Assembly (NCBI GenBank): GCA_965247585.1
Contig: CBDFHC010000005.1
Coordinates: 1,265,890 to 1,329,889, forward strand
DNA length: 64,000 nt
Direction: 5' to 3'
Source of the DNA: CBDFHC01 sp965247585
GTDB taxonomy: Bacteria > Chloroflexota > Dehalococcoidia > Lucifugimonadales > GCA-2712585
Shown in pieces: positions 1 through 8,755 of this stretch (positions are counted from its first letter, which is position 1; each line of letters begins with the position of its first letter). Below the pieces are notes generated by a model. That model saw only the letters and a program-made list of their open reading frames with translations. It made no database searches and was not told where the DNA came from. A program made the position numbers and the translations under genes.

Positions 1-36
1 GGCATGCCGGGAGAATACTATCGGCTTCACCTCCCC

Positions 37-1560
37 CTACTCCCCCCACCTCGGCCGGTACTGCAACGCCTCCGCCAGGTGCCCTATCCCCACCTCCTCG
101 GACCCCGACAGGTCCGCTATCGTCCGCGAAAGCTTCAGCACCCGGTGAAAGGCCCGGGCGCTCAGGTCCAGTTGCTTCATGGCGGTTTGCAGCAACCCCT
201 GGGCTCCCTCGTCCACCCGGCAGTGGTCCCACACCTCCGCGGGGCCCATTTCGGCGTTGGCCAGTTGGGGCATCCCCCGGAACCGCTGCCGCTGAACTTC
301 CCTGGCCTCCTCCACCCGCTGCCGGACCGAGGCGGAGCTTTCCCCGGCATCGGTGTCCATCAGCTTCTCATACTCCACCCGCGGCACCTCAACGAACATG
401 TCTATCCGGTCCATCAGCGGGCCGCTGATACGGCGCTGGTATCGGGAGACCTGGGCCGCGGAGCAGCCGCACGCCTTCTTCGGGTCGCCGTAGAAACCAC
501 AGGGGCAAGGGTTCATAGCGGCCACCAGCATGAAGTTGCATGGAAAGGTAGCGTTCCACTGGGCACGGCTGATGGTCACTACATGGTCTTCCAACGGTTG
601 GCGGAGCGCTTCAAGAGAGATGTGGGTGAACTCCGGAAGCTCATCCAGGAAGAGAACGCCCCGGTGGGACAGGGTGATCTCGCCGGCCCGGGGTGTCCGG
701 CCGCCACCCACCAGCCCAACATGGGAGGTGGTGTAGTGGGGGCTGCGAAAAGGCCGCTCCCTGGCCAGGGGCTGGTCCGGGGGCAGGAGGCCACTGATAC
801 TGTAGATCTTGGTAACCTCCAGAGCCTCTTCGGACTCCATGGCAGGGAGGATGGAGGGAAGGGTGCGGGCCAGCAGGGTCTTGCCACTACCAGGGGGCCC
901 GATCATCACCAGGTTGTGTCCACCCGCCGCCGCCACCTCCAGGGCGCGTTTAGCGTGCTCCTGGCCCTTGACGTGTAACAGGTCGGGGCCGATCTTGGCG
1001 GCGTCGTTCTTCGGGCGGGGTAAGGCGTCAGCCGAACCGGGCTGGATTTGGGTCACACCCCGTAGGTGCGCTACAAGGGATTCCAGAGATTCCACCGGGA
1101 AAACGGTGGTCCCGTTCACCAGCGCTCCCTCCGCGCCATCCGCGGCGGGGATGAAAACGTGGAAGAAGCCCGCGTCCCGGGCCAGTGCCACCATTGGCAG
1201 TATCCCCCGAGTGTGGCGGACCCCACCGTCCAGGGACAGCTCTCCCAGGTATAGGTGCGAGTCCTCTTCGGGAGGCACCTGGCCCGATGCCTTCAGTATG
1301 CCGACGGCGATGGGGAGGTCGTAAGCGGGGCCCTCCTTGCGCAGGTCCGCCGGGGCCAGGTTTACGGTGATGCGGCGGACAGGGAACTCGCAACCGGAGT
1401 TACGAATGGCGGCGCGGACCCGCTCCCGGGCCTCCTGCACCGCGGTGTCCGGCAGGCCGACGATGTTGAAGGCGGGAAGGCCCGGGGAGATGTCAACTTC
1501 CACCTCCACCACGGCGCCGTCCAGCCCTACGATGGCGCAAGTTCTAACCTTGGTGAGCAA
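37..1560 (-). CDS. comM: YifB/ComM-family Mg-chelatase-like AAA+ ATPase
   Basis: ComM/YifB proteins are AAA+ helicases that promote branch migration when single-stranded DNA is integrated during transformation; many non-competent bacteria also carry them. The 507-residue product has the ChlI-like N-terminal domain (about 1-170), Walker A GPPGSGKT at about 221-228, Walker B GVLFLDELPE at about 301-310 and the cysteine-rich MNPCPCGFYGD segment, followed by the C-terminal domain. Length and order match the family. The start is TTG with a GAGGGGG Shine-Dalgarno about 8 bases upstream. It is last in a leftward series but is separated from the amidohydrolase by 209 bases and a hairpin, so it may be transcribed on its own. 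Confidence 0.93.
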   Translation of the reverse strand: MLTKVRTCAIVGLDGAVVEVEVDISPGLPAFNIVGLPDTAVQEARERVRAAIRNSGCEFPVRRITVNLAPADLRKEGPAYDLPIAVGILKASGQVPPEEDSHLYLGELSLDGGVRHTRGILPMVALARDAGFFHVFIPAADGAEGALVNGTTVFPVESLESLVAHLRGVTQIQPGSADALPRPKNDAAKIGPDLLHVKGQEHAKRALEVAAAGGHNLVMIGPPGSGKTLLARTLPSILPAMESEEALEVTKIYSISGLLPPDQPLARERPFRSPHYTTSHVGLVGGGRTPRAGEITLSHRGVLFLDELPEFTHISLEALRQPLEDHVVTISRAQWNATFPCNFMLVAAMNPCPCGFYGDPKKACGCSAAQVSRYQRRISGPLMDRIDMFVEVPRVEYEKLMDTDAGESSASVRQRVEEAREVQRQRFRGMPQLANAEMGPAEVWDHCRVDEGAQGLLQTAMKQLDLSARAFHRVLKLSRTIADLSGSEEVGIGHLAEALQYRPRWGE

Positions 1561-1716
1561 TGTTCGGCCCCCTCAGTGCCCATACGGTTATACACCGCTG
1601 GATGTGGAGGGGCAACACCGAGCAGGCGATGAGCCTGACGCAGGGTGGGAAACGGTTCCGACCGCTATGGGGAGTCCGCTACAAATCGAAGTCCAGCTTG
1701 GCGGACAGCGGAAACG

Positions 1717-1744
1717 CGTGCGCCCCGGCAAAGCGGGGCGCACG
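1717..1744 (-). terminator. Strong hairpin between amidohydrolase and comM
   Basis: A perfect 11-bp inverted repeat (CGTGCGCCCCG / CGGGGCGCACG) with a 6-base loop lies 26 bases past the amidohydrolase stop. No T-tract follows on the minus strand, so termination is inferred only from the stem strength and position; it could also be an RNA-processing or stabilising structure. The rest of 1561-1769 shows nothing recognisable. Confidence 0.45.
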
Positions 1745-1769
1745 TTACGATGGTCTGAAAAAAGTAGGG

Positions 1770-3065
1770 TTAGTCGGCGGCCACTGGCGCCCCCACCCCG
1801 GTGCGGCGGTCTACGTGGGTCTGGCCACCCTTAATGACAATCTTTATCCGCTCCCGCTGCCGCAGCACCTTGATGTCGTTCAACGGGTTGCCGTCGACCA
1901 CTACCAGGTCGGCCAGCTTGCCCTTCTCCACGGTGCCTATCTCTTTCTCCATGCCCAGGCATTCAGCGGCCCAGCCGGTGGCTGCCTGAATGGCCTGCAT
2001 AGTGGACATGCCCGCCTCCACCATGCACTGGAGCTCCTGCGCGTTGTCGCCGTGGACGTAGCCGCCGGCATCGGTGCCCGCCACTACCTTGATCCCCGCG
2101 GCCAGCGTCTTTTCCACGCTGGCCGCCAGGTGGGGCCACAGCGCGGCTGCCCGGGGCTTGATGTGGGGCGTGGGGGTGGTGCTGTGGTAAACGTAAACGG
2201 TGAAGGTGGGGACGAAGAAGACGTTGTTAGCATTCATCATGCTCATGTATTCCGGGTCCTCGTCCAGGTAGGCGCCGTGCTCGATGGTGTCGGCGCCGGC
2301 CTCCAGGGCAACCCGCAGGCCAGGACCGCCGACCGCGTGGCACATGGCCTTGCGTCCCAGCAGATGCGCCTCGTCCACCAGCGCCTTGGCCTCTTCCAGG
2401 GTGTATTCCCGGTCGAAGGGTCCATGGCCCGGGCGAGAGCTAGCGCCGCCGGTGGTGGCGAACTTGATAACGTCAGCGCCACGGCGGGCCATCTCCCGTA
2501 CCTTGGTTCGGATGGCCACCTCGCCATCGGCCACGCCCACGCCCAGGTTGGGGTTAATGGAGGGCGGCTTGCAGTGTCCGGAGGGGGAAACCACGTCGGC
2601 TAGCCCGCCGGTGGGGGTGATGATGCTGACACTGACCACCAGCCGCGGGCCGGGGGTGAGGCCGGAGTCGACTGCCTGCTTGAAGCCCACGTCCAGCCCG
2701 CCGCCGTCTCTAACGGCGGTGTATCCAATGTCCAGAGTATCCTTCAGGTTCTTGGCGGTGCGCAGGGTCCGCACGCTGAAGGGGGCGTCCAGCTCCCACC
2801 GCTCCACCAGGTTGTAGCCGGTGCCCAGTTGACCTTCGTCCAGCGGGCCCAGCTTGCCGGCGGAAGCCAGATGGTCATGGCAATCGATCAGGCCCGGGAG
2901 GAGCGTCATCCCGGAAATATCAACTACTTCGGTGTTGGCGGGATAGGAGACGGCCGCCGCGGGTCCCACGTCCACGATTCGGTCTCCGTCGATCAACACG
3001 GCGGCGTTATCCACCGAAGGCTTGCCCGTCCCGTCAATTAGAGTCGCGCCTGTTAGCACTTTCAT
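1770..3065 (-). CDS. Amidohydrolase-superfamily metallohydrolase (imidazolonepropionase-like)
   Basis: A 431-residue metal-dependent hydrolase of the amidohydrolase superfamily. The N-terminal beta-sandwich is followed by the TIM barrel with the metal motif HDH in GLIDCHDHL (about 60-67), a likely carbamylated or bridging lysine in VIKFATTGG, histidines in AMCHAVGG and TIEHGAYLD, and the catalytic Asp in VVAGTDAGG. The C-terminal DLVVVDGNPL strand is typical. The family hydrolyses C-N bonds of cyclic amides, ureas or dipeptides; the substrate cannot be read from sequence. ATG start with an AGGTAGGTGA-type ribosome site. Its position behind amidase, PrpD and HpaB genes suggests a role in catabolism of an N-containing organic compound (inference). 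Confidence 0.9.
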   Translation of the reverse strand: MKVLTGATLIDGTGKPSVDNAAVLIDGDRIVDVGPAAAVSYPANTEVVDISGMTLLPGLIDCHDHLASAGKLGPLDEGQLGTGYNLVERWELDAPFSVRTLRTAKNLKDTLDIGYTAVRDGGGLDVGFKQAVDSGLTPGPRLVVSVSIITPTGGLADVVSPSGHCKPPSINPNLGVGVADGEVAIRTKVREMARRGADVIKFATTGGASSRPGHGPFDREYTLEEAKALVDEAHLLGRKAMCHAVGGPGLRVALEAGADTIEHGAYLDEDPEYMSMMNANNVFFVPTFTVYVYHSTTPTPHIKPRAAALWPHLAASVEKTLAAGIKVVAGTDAGGYVHGDNAQELQCMVEAGMSTMQAIQAATGWAAECLGMEKEIGTVEKGKLADLVVVDGNPLNDIKVLRQRERIKIVIKGGQTHVDRRTGVGAPVAAD

Positions 3066-3254
3066 AGGTCACCTACCTGGGGATTAATATGGGGAAATTA
3101 GCTTATAGGTCTCGTAGTGTCAAGAACGCGCCGAAGCCGTCCGGCCACCCTGTTGTCGCCCTTGCGGCGCCCCTGGCCGCCTCGCATAGACTTCTCTCCG
3201 CCTGTCGAGGGGGAGGGTCAGGGAGAGGGTGCTTCGACTATGTCTCTGGGCGGG

Positions 3255-4709
3255 TCAGTCCCGCTCCAGGAATTCCCGCACCCGGTCCATGGCGGGCTCC
3301 CTGTCATAAAGCTCGCAGAGAATGGCGGCGTTGCGAACGAAGTCAGCCTGGAAGAAGCGCTCATACAGCACCTGCCGGTTGCCAAAGGCGCTGCAAGCGG
3401 CGTCCCAGGCCAGGCGAAAGAGGCGTACCCTCTCCTCCGCGGACGCCGCATCGGTCTCCAGGTAGCGCCGGATCTCCGGTGCCAGGGGGCCTTGCATATC
3501 CGCCTCGGTGGGGAGGGCCATCAGGCTGCTGGAGCCCAGCAGGTGAAGGATCTCCGCCATGCGGGGATACATGCGTATGAACAGGTTCTGGGCCACCCGC
3601 AGGGGGAAGGGCGCCGGCGACATTACCCCCCACTGGTCCAACCCGGCGTCGGCTTCGGCGGCCCGGAGACACGCCTTGGTAACCTCCAGGTTCTCAATCA
3701 CCTCCGCCAGCATCTGCTGCACGTGGGGAAGCGTTCCCGAGCCCTGGGTCTCCGCCATCATGCTGGCTAGGCCCAGCATGAACTCGCACTTGGCCACGTT
3801 TTTCGTCACCACCTGATGGCCGGTGTGGAGGTGCCGGTTGGTGGCTATCTGCAGATTGTTGGCCAGCTCCACGTCACCCAGCAGGAACACCCGCTCCCAG
3901 GGCACCAGGACGTGGTCGAATATCACCACCGCGTCCATCTCTTCGAACCGGGACCCCAGGGGATGGTCGAAGTGGGAGCGGCCCTGGTCAAAGCTCTCCC
4001 GGCAAAGGAACTTCAGGCCGGATGTCTCGCAAGGGATGGAGAAGGCGAACACGGTCCGGTCCGGTGCGCCGCCGGGCAGCGAGTGGGAGCGGGTGGGGTA
4101 GACCGCGATCTCGTCCGCCAGGGGACCCAGAGTGGCCAGCACCCGGGCGCCGTTGACCACGATGCCGTCGTCCCGCTCCTTCACCACGGATAAGGCGATG
4201 TCGGTGCGGTCCTCCAGGGGGGTTGCGCCGGGGGCGCGAGAGCGTTGCAGGTTCAACAGGGTGTGCGTCAGCACCAGGTCCTCTTCCCGGATGCGCTCAT
4301 AGTAGCGGTGGATGTTGTCGCCGAACTCGGGACGGTTCCGGGCAAAGTAGTCGCGGGCGGCGGCCATGGCCATAAAGCTGACATTCATGAAATCCGGGGT
4401 CCGGCCCATCATGCCGCAGGTGTAGCGGGCCCAGTGGGACATCATGCGGCGCCGCCGCTCCAGGTCTCCCACCGTGGCGGGCGTGATGAAGGATGTGCCC
4501 ACCCTATCCCCGGTGGTAGGTGAAACGTAGGTCATCTCCTCCCGCAACGCCGGGTCGTGCTGCAGGTCATACAGGGCGGCCAAGGTGTTGACGCCGTTGC
4601 GGAAAGCGGGGTGGGTGGTGACGTCCTTGACCCGCTCACCATATATGTACACCTCAACGGCGCGGTCCTTCAGACCAGCCATGTATTCCTCACCGGTTCG
4701 GGCGGGCAT
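3255..4709 (-). CDS. 4-hydroxyphenylacetate 3-monooxygenase family (HpaB-type) flavin-dependent hydroxylase
   Basis: 484 residues, the usual length for HpaB/HpaH oxygenase components, which use FADH2 supplied by a separate reductase to hydroxylate aromatic rings. The N-terminus (RTGEEYMAGLKDR, VYIYGERVKDVTTHPAFRN) and the central GMMGRTPDFMNVSFMA and VLVPWERVFLLGD segments are characteristic. Some relatives are 4-hydroxybutyryl-CoA dehydratase-like or pyoverdin-type enzymes, so the substrate is open. No HpaC-type reductase is seen in the window. ATG start with AAGGAGG 8 bases upstream. Gaps of 113 bases to PrpD upstream and 189 to the amidohydrolase downstream leave co-transcription possible but unproved. 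Confidence 0.9.
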   Translation of the reverse strand: MPARTGEEYMAGLKDRAVEVYIYGERVKDVTTHPAFRNGVNTLAALYDLQHDPALREEMTYVSPTTGDRVGTSFITPATVGDLERRRRMMSHWARYTCGMMGRTPDFMNVSFMAMAAARDYFARNRPEFGDNIHRYYERIREEDLVLTHTLLNLQRSRAPGATPLEDRTDIALSVVKERDDGIVVNGARVLATLGPLADEIAVYPTRSHSLPGGAPDRTVFAFSIPCETSGLKFLCRESFDQGRSHFDHPLGSRFEEMDAVVIFDHVLVPWERVFLLGDVELANNLQIATNRHLHTGHQVVTKNVAKCEFMLGLASMMAETQGSGTLPHVQQMLAEVIENLEVTKACLRAAEADAGLDQWGVMSPAPFPLRVAQNLFIRMYPRMAEILHLLGSSSLMALPTEADMQGPLAPEIRRYLETDAASAEERVRLFRLAWDAACSAFGNRQVLYERFFQADFVRNAAILCELYDREPAMDRVREFLERD

Positions 4710-4822
4710 CAGGAGAACCTCCTTAACACTTAGAGTCCCGGTGCGGGGAAGCGAAGCCCAAACGAGATGACACGGAGAAATTCAGCCGGATAGCCCGGCC
4801 TGGGGACATGGCGGCAGCGAAG

Positions 4823-6187
4823 CTAAGGACGCAAGAGCTCCGTGAAACGGCTAAAATCGTCGAATTGCTCCAGCTTGCTGACGGCTTCCACAACCCGCCG
4901 GGCGCCGTCTACGCCCAGGGCCGGCTCCGCCATATCGTTGAACTTGGCCACCTCATCGTCCCAGGTGAGGAACCGCTCCGGCTCACCGGTCGCCAGGGGC
5001 ACGTCCCGGCTCAGCGTTCGACCGTCTTTGGTGGTGATGTCCACCCGGGCGCCGAATCGCTCCAGGGAAGGGTCCGGGTGGGAAGTGGTGGCATCCATCA
5101 GCGCCTTCACCCTGGGGTCCCGGAGCTTTTCGTAGCTGCGCCAGGTGTAACCTTGGTCCACGGCGGTGGCCGCCACGGCAAAGTAGGCGCTGAACTGTCC
5201 CTCCACCACGTTGGTGGGGCTGCGCTTCATCTCCGCCGGCTCGCCCACCACCTGGTGGCCCAACGGGGAGAAGTAGACCTCCATGGCCGCTATGTCTTCG
5301 GCGGTCAGCCGGTTCTCCCTGGTCAACTCAGCCACGGCGTCAATGGGTCCATGGTTGTACCGGCAGCAGGGGTACGGCTTGATCCCGGTTTCCATCACCT
5401 CGTAACGGGACCCCAGCCCATCAATTTTAGACGTGTCCCAACCGTCCGCGGAATAGCTGAACACGTAGCCGTAACGTCCTTCCAACGGCTGCGACGCCCC
5501 CTGGAAGCCATGGCGGGCCAGGGTCAGGGCGTAGACGGCGTTGTGGGCGGCCAGACCAACGTGCAGCCGCTTGTTCCAGCCGCCAAACTCCAGGAACTGC
5601 TGCGACCCGGCGGCCTGGCTCCCGTTGAGGCCCACGGCGTTTAGCGTTTGATCCCTGTCGAGGCCCATCAGCCGGGCGCCCCCCATGGTGGCGCCAAATA
5701 TGCCGGTGGTGGCGCTGGCGTGGAATCCCCGCTTGTGCGCCCCTTCCCCAATGGCGCGGTTGATCTTTATAGCCACGTCGTAGGCGGCAGTGAGGACGTC
5801 CCGGCCGCCGCCATCGTGCTGCTCCGCCAGGGCCATCAGGGTGGCGAATACCGGCGCACCCGGGTGGAGGATGGCGTCCCGGTGGGTATCGTCGAAGTCC
5901 AGGCTGTGGGCGTACGTCCCGTTTAGCAGGGCGGCGAAGTGGGCGGGCGCCCTGCCGCTTTCAGCCACCACGGTGCAGGGACCCGGCTGGCCGGCGGCCA
6001 GCTCCATCACGCCTATGGAGATAGACTCGCTGGACTCCGCCAAGAGCCGTCCACCGAAGGCCACCGCCAGAAAGTCCAGGAAGAGCTGTTTGGTCCGGTC
6101 CAGCACCCTGGGAGGCAGCGCCTCATAGCTGAGGCCCAGGGAGTAGTCCACCAACCGTTCAATTATTCCATTCGATTCAGGGGCCAA
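4823..6187 (-). CDS. MmgE/PrpD family protein (2-methylcitrate dehydratase-like)
   Basis: 454 residues matching the MmgE/PrpD fold throughout: N-terminal helical domain with LFLDFLAVAFGG and the HSLDFDDTH motif (about 95-103), HPGAPVFATLMAL, the KRGFHASATTGIFGATMGGARLMGL segment, and KPYPCCRYNHGPIDA at about 300. Members include 2-methylcitrate dehydratase, iminodisuccinate epimerase and cis-aconitate decarboxylase; without prpB/prpC neighbours a propionate role is not supported. TTG start with a GAGGTG ribosome site 5 bases upstream. Follows the amidase stop by 51 bases in the same direction. Confidence 0.9.
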   Translation of the reverse strand: MAPESNGIIERLVDYSLGLSYEALPPRVLDRTKQLFLDFLAVAFGGRLLAESSESISIGVMELAAGQPGPCTVVAESGRAPAHFAALLNGTYAHSLDFDDTHRDAILHPGAPVFATLMALAEQHDGGGRDVLTAAYDVAIKINRAIGEGAHKRGFHASATTGIFGATMGGARLMGLDRDQTLNAVGLNGSQAAGSQQFLEFGGWNKRLHVGLAAHNAVYALTLARHGFQGASQPLEGRYGYVFSYSADGWDTSKIDGLGSRYEVMETGIKPYPCCRYNHGPIDAVAELTRENRLTAEDIAAMEVYFSPLGHQVVGEPAEMKRSPTNVVEGQFSAYFAVAATAVDQGYTWRSYEKLRDPRVKALMDATTSHPDPSLERFGARVDITTKDGRTLSRDVPLATGEPERFLTWDDEVAKFNDMAEPALGVDGARRVVEAVSKLEQFDDFSRFTELLRP

Positions 6188-6238
6188 TTATCACCTCGAT
6201 GCAGCGTCCCAGGCAGCGATTCGTCGCGCGGCGAGGGG

Positions 6239-7642
6239 CTAAAGAGCGGGCCTCCGCTCATACCATTTGGCGCGCTGCTCGTAGGCGTAGGCGGCGCGCA
6301 ACACCGTAGGCTCATCAAACGGCCGGCCGGTTATCTGGAGTCCCAGCGGAAGCCCCGTGGAGTGGAAGCCGCAAGGCACGGAGATGGCGGGCATTCCGGT
6401 GATATTGAACGGCCCCATGAAGTTAGGCCATTCCAGAAAGCTGAAGATGTCAAACCCTTGGGTCTTGGGCGCCGGGCCGCCCACCGTGGGCATCGCCACC
6501 AGATCGACCTGCCGCAGGAGATCGGCGAATTCCCGCTTTACGCGGCTGCGGACCCGGTGCGCCTGGATAACGTCGTTGCCGGACATAAGGCCACCTAGGG
6601 TGAACCAGTAGTGGAGCGGCTGCCCATAGTTGTCAAGCTGGGACTTAAGATTTCGGCTGTGGTAGGCGTAGGCCTCGGAGATCATGATCACCACGTCGGC
6701 GATGCCGGCGTACTCCATGCAAGGCGCCTCCACCTCCCGCACCGTAGCCCCCAGATCCTCCAGCTCGGAGAGGGCTTGCTTGACCGCGGCCACAACCTCC
6801 GGGTCCACCCCCGCGGCGGTGTCAAAGCAGTAGTGCGCCGGCACTCCGATAGTCAGTCCCTTAACGTCCTCCCGGAGGGCCGCAGAATAGTCCGGCACCG
6901 GCGCGCGGCTGCTGGTAGGATCGTTGGGGTCGTGGCCGGCAATGGCCTGAAGCATGTAGGCGGTGTCCTCCACGGTACGGGTCAAGGGGCCGCAGTGGTC
7001 CAGGGACCAGCTCAGCGGGAGAACGCCGAACCGGCTGGACCGGCCGTAGGTAGGCTTCAGGCCCACGGTGCCGCACACCGAGGCGGGCCAGCGGATGGAG
7101 CCGCCGGTATCTGAGCCCAGCGATCCCATGCAAAGCCCCGCCGCCACCGCGGCGCCGGAACCGCTGCTGGAGCCTCCCGAGACGCATTCCAGGTCCCAGG
7201 GGTTTACTGCCTGGTCAAAGAGGCTGGTCTCCGGCCCTCCCAGCGCGAACTCGTACATGGCCACCTTACCCAGCAGCACAGACCCGGCCTCCCGCAGCCG
7301 GGCTATGACCGTGGCGTCCCGCGAGGGCACACGGTTCTCCAGCACCTTGGACTGACCGGAGGTGCGGACGCCGGCGGTGTCGTACAGGTCCTTATGCGCC
7401 AGGGGGATGCCGTGCAGCGGCCCGCGATACCGGCCCTGGAGGATTTCTCCCTCCGCCGTGCGGGCCTCGGCCAGCGCGGAGTCGGCCAGGAGGGTCACGT
7501 ATGAATGGACCCGCGAGTCCACCTGCTGAATGCGCTCCAGGAACGCGCGGGTCAACTCCACCGGAGAGAGCTCCAGGCCGCGCAGAAGCTCGCCGGCCTG
7601 TCGGATTGTAAGGAAGCACAGGTCCGAAGATGTCTGCGTCAT
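6239..7642 (-). CDS. Amidase-signature enzyme (GatA/AtzE-like)
   Basis: 467-residue amidase-signature serine hydrolase. The Ser-cisSer-Lys triad is visible: Lys in GIPLAHKDLYD (about 77-87), cis-Ser in SGGSSSGSGAAVA (about 157-169) and the nucleophile in GSDTGGSIRWPA (about 177-188). It hydrolyses an amide, carboxybiuret-like or Glu-tRNA-linked substrate. Its start codon overlaps the stop of the upstream 63-residue GatC/AtzG-like gene (TAATG), the arrangement seen for amidases with a small partner subunit such as AtzE-AtzG. No gatB is nearby, so a catabolic amidase is more likely than a tRNA amidotransferase (inference). Confidence 0.92.
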   Translation of the reverse strand: MTQTSSDLCFLTIRQAGELLRGLELSPVELTRAFLERIQQVDSRVHSYVTLLADSALAEARTAEGEILQGRYRGPLHGIPLAHKDLYDTAGVRTSGQSKVLENRVPSRDATVIARLREAGSVLLGKVAMYEFALGGPETSLFDQAVNPWDLECVSGGSSSGSGAAVAAGLCMGSLGSDTGGSIRWPASVCGTVGLKPTYGRSSRFGVLPLSWSLDHCGPLTRTVEDTAYMLQAIAGHDPNDPTSSRAPVPDYSAALREDVKGLTIGVPAHYCFDTAAGVDPEVVAAVKQALSELEDLGATVREVEAPCMEYAGIADVVIMISEAYAYHSRNLKSQLDNYGQPLHYWFTLGGLMSGNDVIQAHRVRSRVKREFADLLRQVDLVAMPTVGGPAPKTQGFDIFSFLEWPNFMGPFNITGMPAISVPCGFHSTGLPLGLQITGRPFDEPTVLRAAYAYEQRAKWYERRPAL

Positions 7643-7833
7643 TAGTCCGCCCCCCAGTCCGGCGAGAAGTCTCCCGCCACCTCGTGGTCGTCCACATCCA
7701 CCTCATGCAGCGTTTTCAGTGCAGGCTTCAGGTTCTCGTAGATGGTCTTTAGCCTGGCCCGCTCAACCGGCGGCAGGTTGACCCCGGTGCGGGCCAGAAG
7801 CAAGTCAAATTCCTGGTCTGAAATGGATGCCAT
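7642..7833 (-). CDS. Small GatC/AtzG-like amidase partner
   Basis: 63 residues, mostly helical, with spacing like GatC/AtzG-type subunits: an N-terminal LLLARTGVNLPPVERARLK helix pair and a C-terminal acidic tail ending in FSPDWGAD. GatC-like proteins wrap around the amidase subunit and stabilise it. Start ATG has a GAGGAG ribosome site 6 bases upstream, and the stop overlaps the amidase start by one base, so translation is probably coupled. First gene of the leftward catabolic cluster, behind a promoter with a palindromic operator. The family call rests on size, context and weak similarity only. Confidence 0.7.
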   Translation of the reverse strand: MASISDQEFDLLLARTGVNLPPVERARLKTIYENLKPALKTLHEVDVDDHEVAGDFSPDWGAD

Positions 7834-7850
7834 AGCCGTCTCCTCGGTCT

Positions 7851-7895
7851 ATATACTGGCAGGGCCAGTATATTGCCGCGACAATTCGTGGGCAA
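7851..7895 (-). promoter_or_regulatory. Promoter with 23-bp perfect palindromic operator for the amidase cluster
   Basis: Arms ATATACTGGC (7851-7860) and GCCAGTATAT (7864-7873) form a perfect 10+3+10 palindrome. On the minus strand TTGCCC (7890-7895) and TATACT (7867-7872), 17 bases apart, make a plausible sigma-70 promoter whose -10 lies in the right palindrome arm; the start codon is at 7833. This is the layout of a repressor operator. The regulator is not identifiable; no transcription-factor gene adjoins it. Confidence 0.65.
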
Positions 7896-7993
7896 GATCG
7901 AGGCGAGAGGAAGGGGCGGGCATGGCCTGGTTGGCTAGTTCGGCCCGGTTTCATATAATTCGGCGAACCTCTGGTTGATATAAGGACAGGCGC

Positions 7994-8755
7994 TTGATAA
8001 CTGTTTCAGCCATCCACATCGCCCCGGTGAAGTCGCTGGGTCTTCTACACCCCAACACGGTACGCGTTGGCAGTGAGGGAATCGTGGAGGACCGCCGCTT
8101 CTACTTAATAGACGCCGCCGAAAGGCTGGTGACGCAGCGGGAGGTGTTTTCGCTGGTGCAGGTGAAAGCGGAGTACGCGGTGGAACCAGAGCGCCTGAGC
8201 CTGCGGTTCCCTGACGGATCTGAAGTCTCGGACGCCGTCAACCTGGGAGAGAAGGTATCTACGGTGTTTTGGGGGCGCACGGTGACTGGACAGGTGGTGA
8301 CAGGCCCCTTCAACCAGGCCCTCTCAAACTTCGGCGGCGGCGGCCTGCGTCTGGTGCGTTCCGATGCCCCGGGGCAATGCCAGGACGAATACCCCATCTC
8401 CATCATGTCTGAGGCGTCTGTTCAGAAGCTGGCGGAGCAGCCCGGCGCACAATGTCCCGCGGACAGCCGCCGGTTCCGTCCCACCTTTCTCCTGTCCGGC
8501 GGCTCGGCCCACCAGGAAGACGAATGGTTAGGGTCCTCGGTGCAGATTGGTGAGGAGCTGCGGCTGCGGGTGGTTGCCCGAGACCCCCGTTGCGCCATCA
8601 CCACCCACGACCCGAACACCGGCTCGCCGGACATGGACACCCTGCGGCTCATACTGGCCTACCGCCCGGCGGATCGGGCCTACTTTGGCATGTACGGCCT
8701 GGTGGAGCGCCCCGGCGCCGTGTCCCTTGGCGCGGCGGTGCGGCAGCTCGAGTAG
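7994..8755 (+). CDS. MOSC-domain protein (molybdenum cofactor sulfurase C-terminal/mARC-like)
   Basis: 253 residues with an N-terminal MOSC_N beta-barrel (IHIAPVKSLG, EDRRFYLIDAAERLVTQRE) and a C-terminal MOSC domain (RFRPTFLLSG, DEWLGSSVQIG, RDPRCAITTHDPNTGSPD, GMYGLVERPGAVSLG). MOSC proteins bind molybdenum cofactor; mARC-like members reduce N-hydroxylated compounds, and the Cys in DPRCAITT is the expected Mo ligand. The YiiM/mARC group fits best. TTG start preceded by AAGGACA. Divergent from the amidase cluster across a 160-base intergenic region, so it could share a regulator with it. Confidence 0.88.
   Translation: MITVSAIHIAPVKSLGLLHPNTVRVGSEGIVEDRRFYLIDAAERLVTQREVFSLVQVKAEYAVEPERLSLRFPDGSEVSDAVNLGEKVSTVFWGRTVTGQVVTGPFNQALSNFGGGGLRLVRSDAPGQCQDEYPISIMSEASVQKLAEQPGAQCPADSRRFRPTFLLSGGSAHQEDEWLGSSVQIGEELRLRVVARDPRCAITTHDPNTGSPDMDTLRLILAYRPADRAYFGMYGLVERPGAVSLGAAVRQLE

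Noticed and set aside
3150..3254. GGAGGGTCAGGGAGAGGG-like sequence resembling a dispersed repeat
   Set aside because: Seen only once in the window, so no repeat can be shown.
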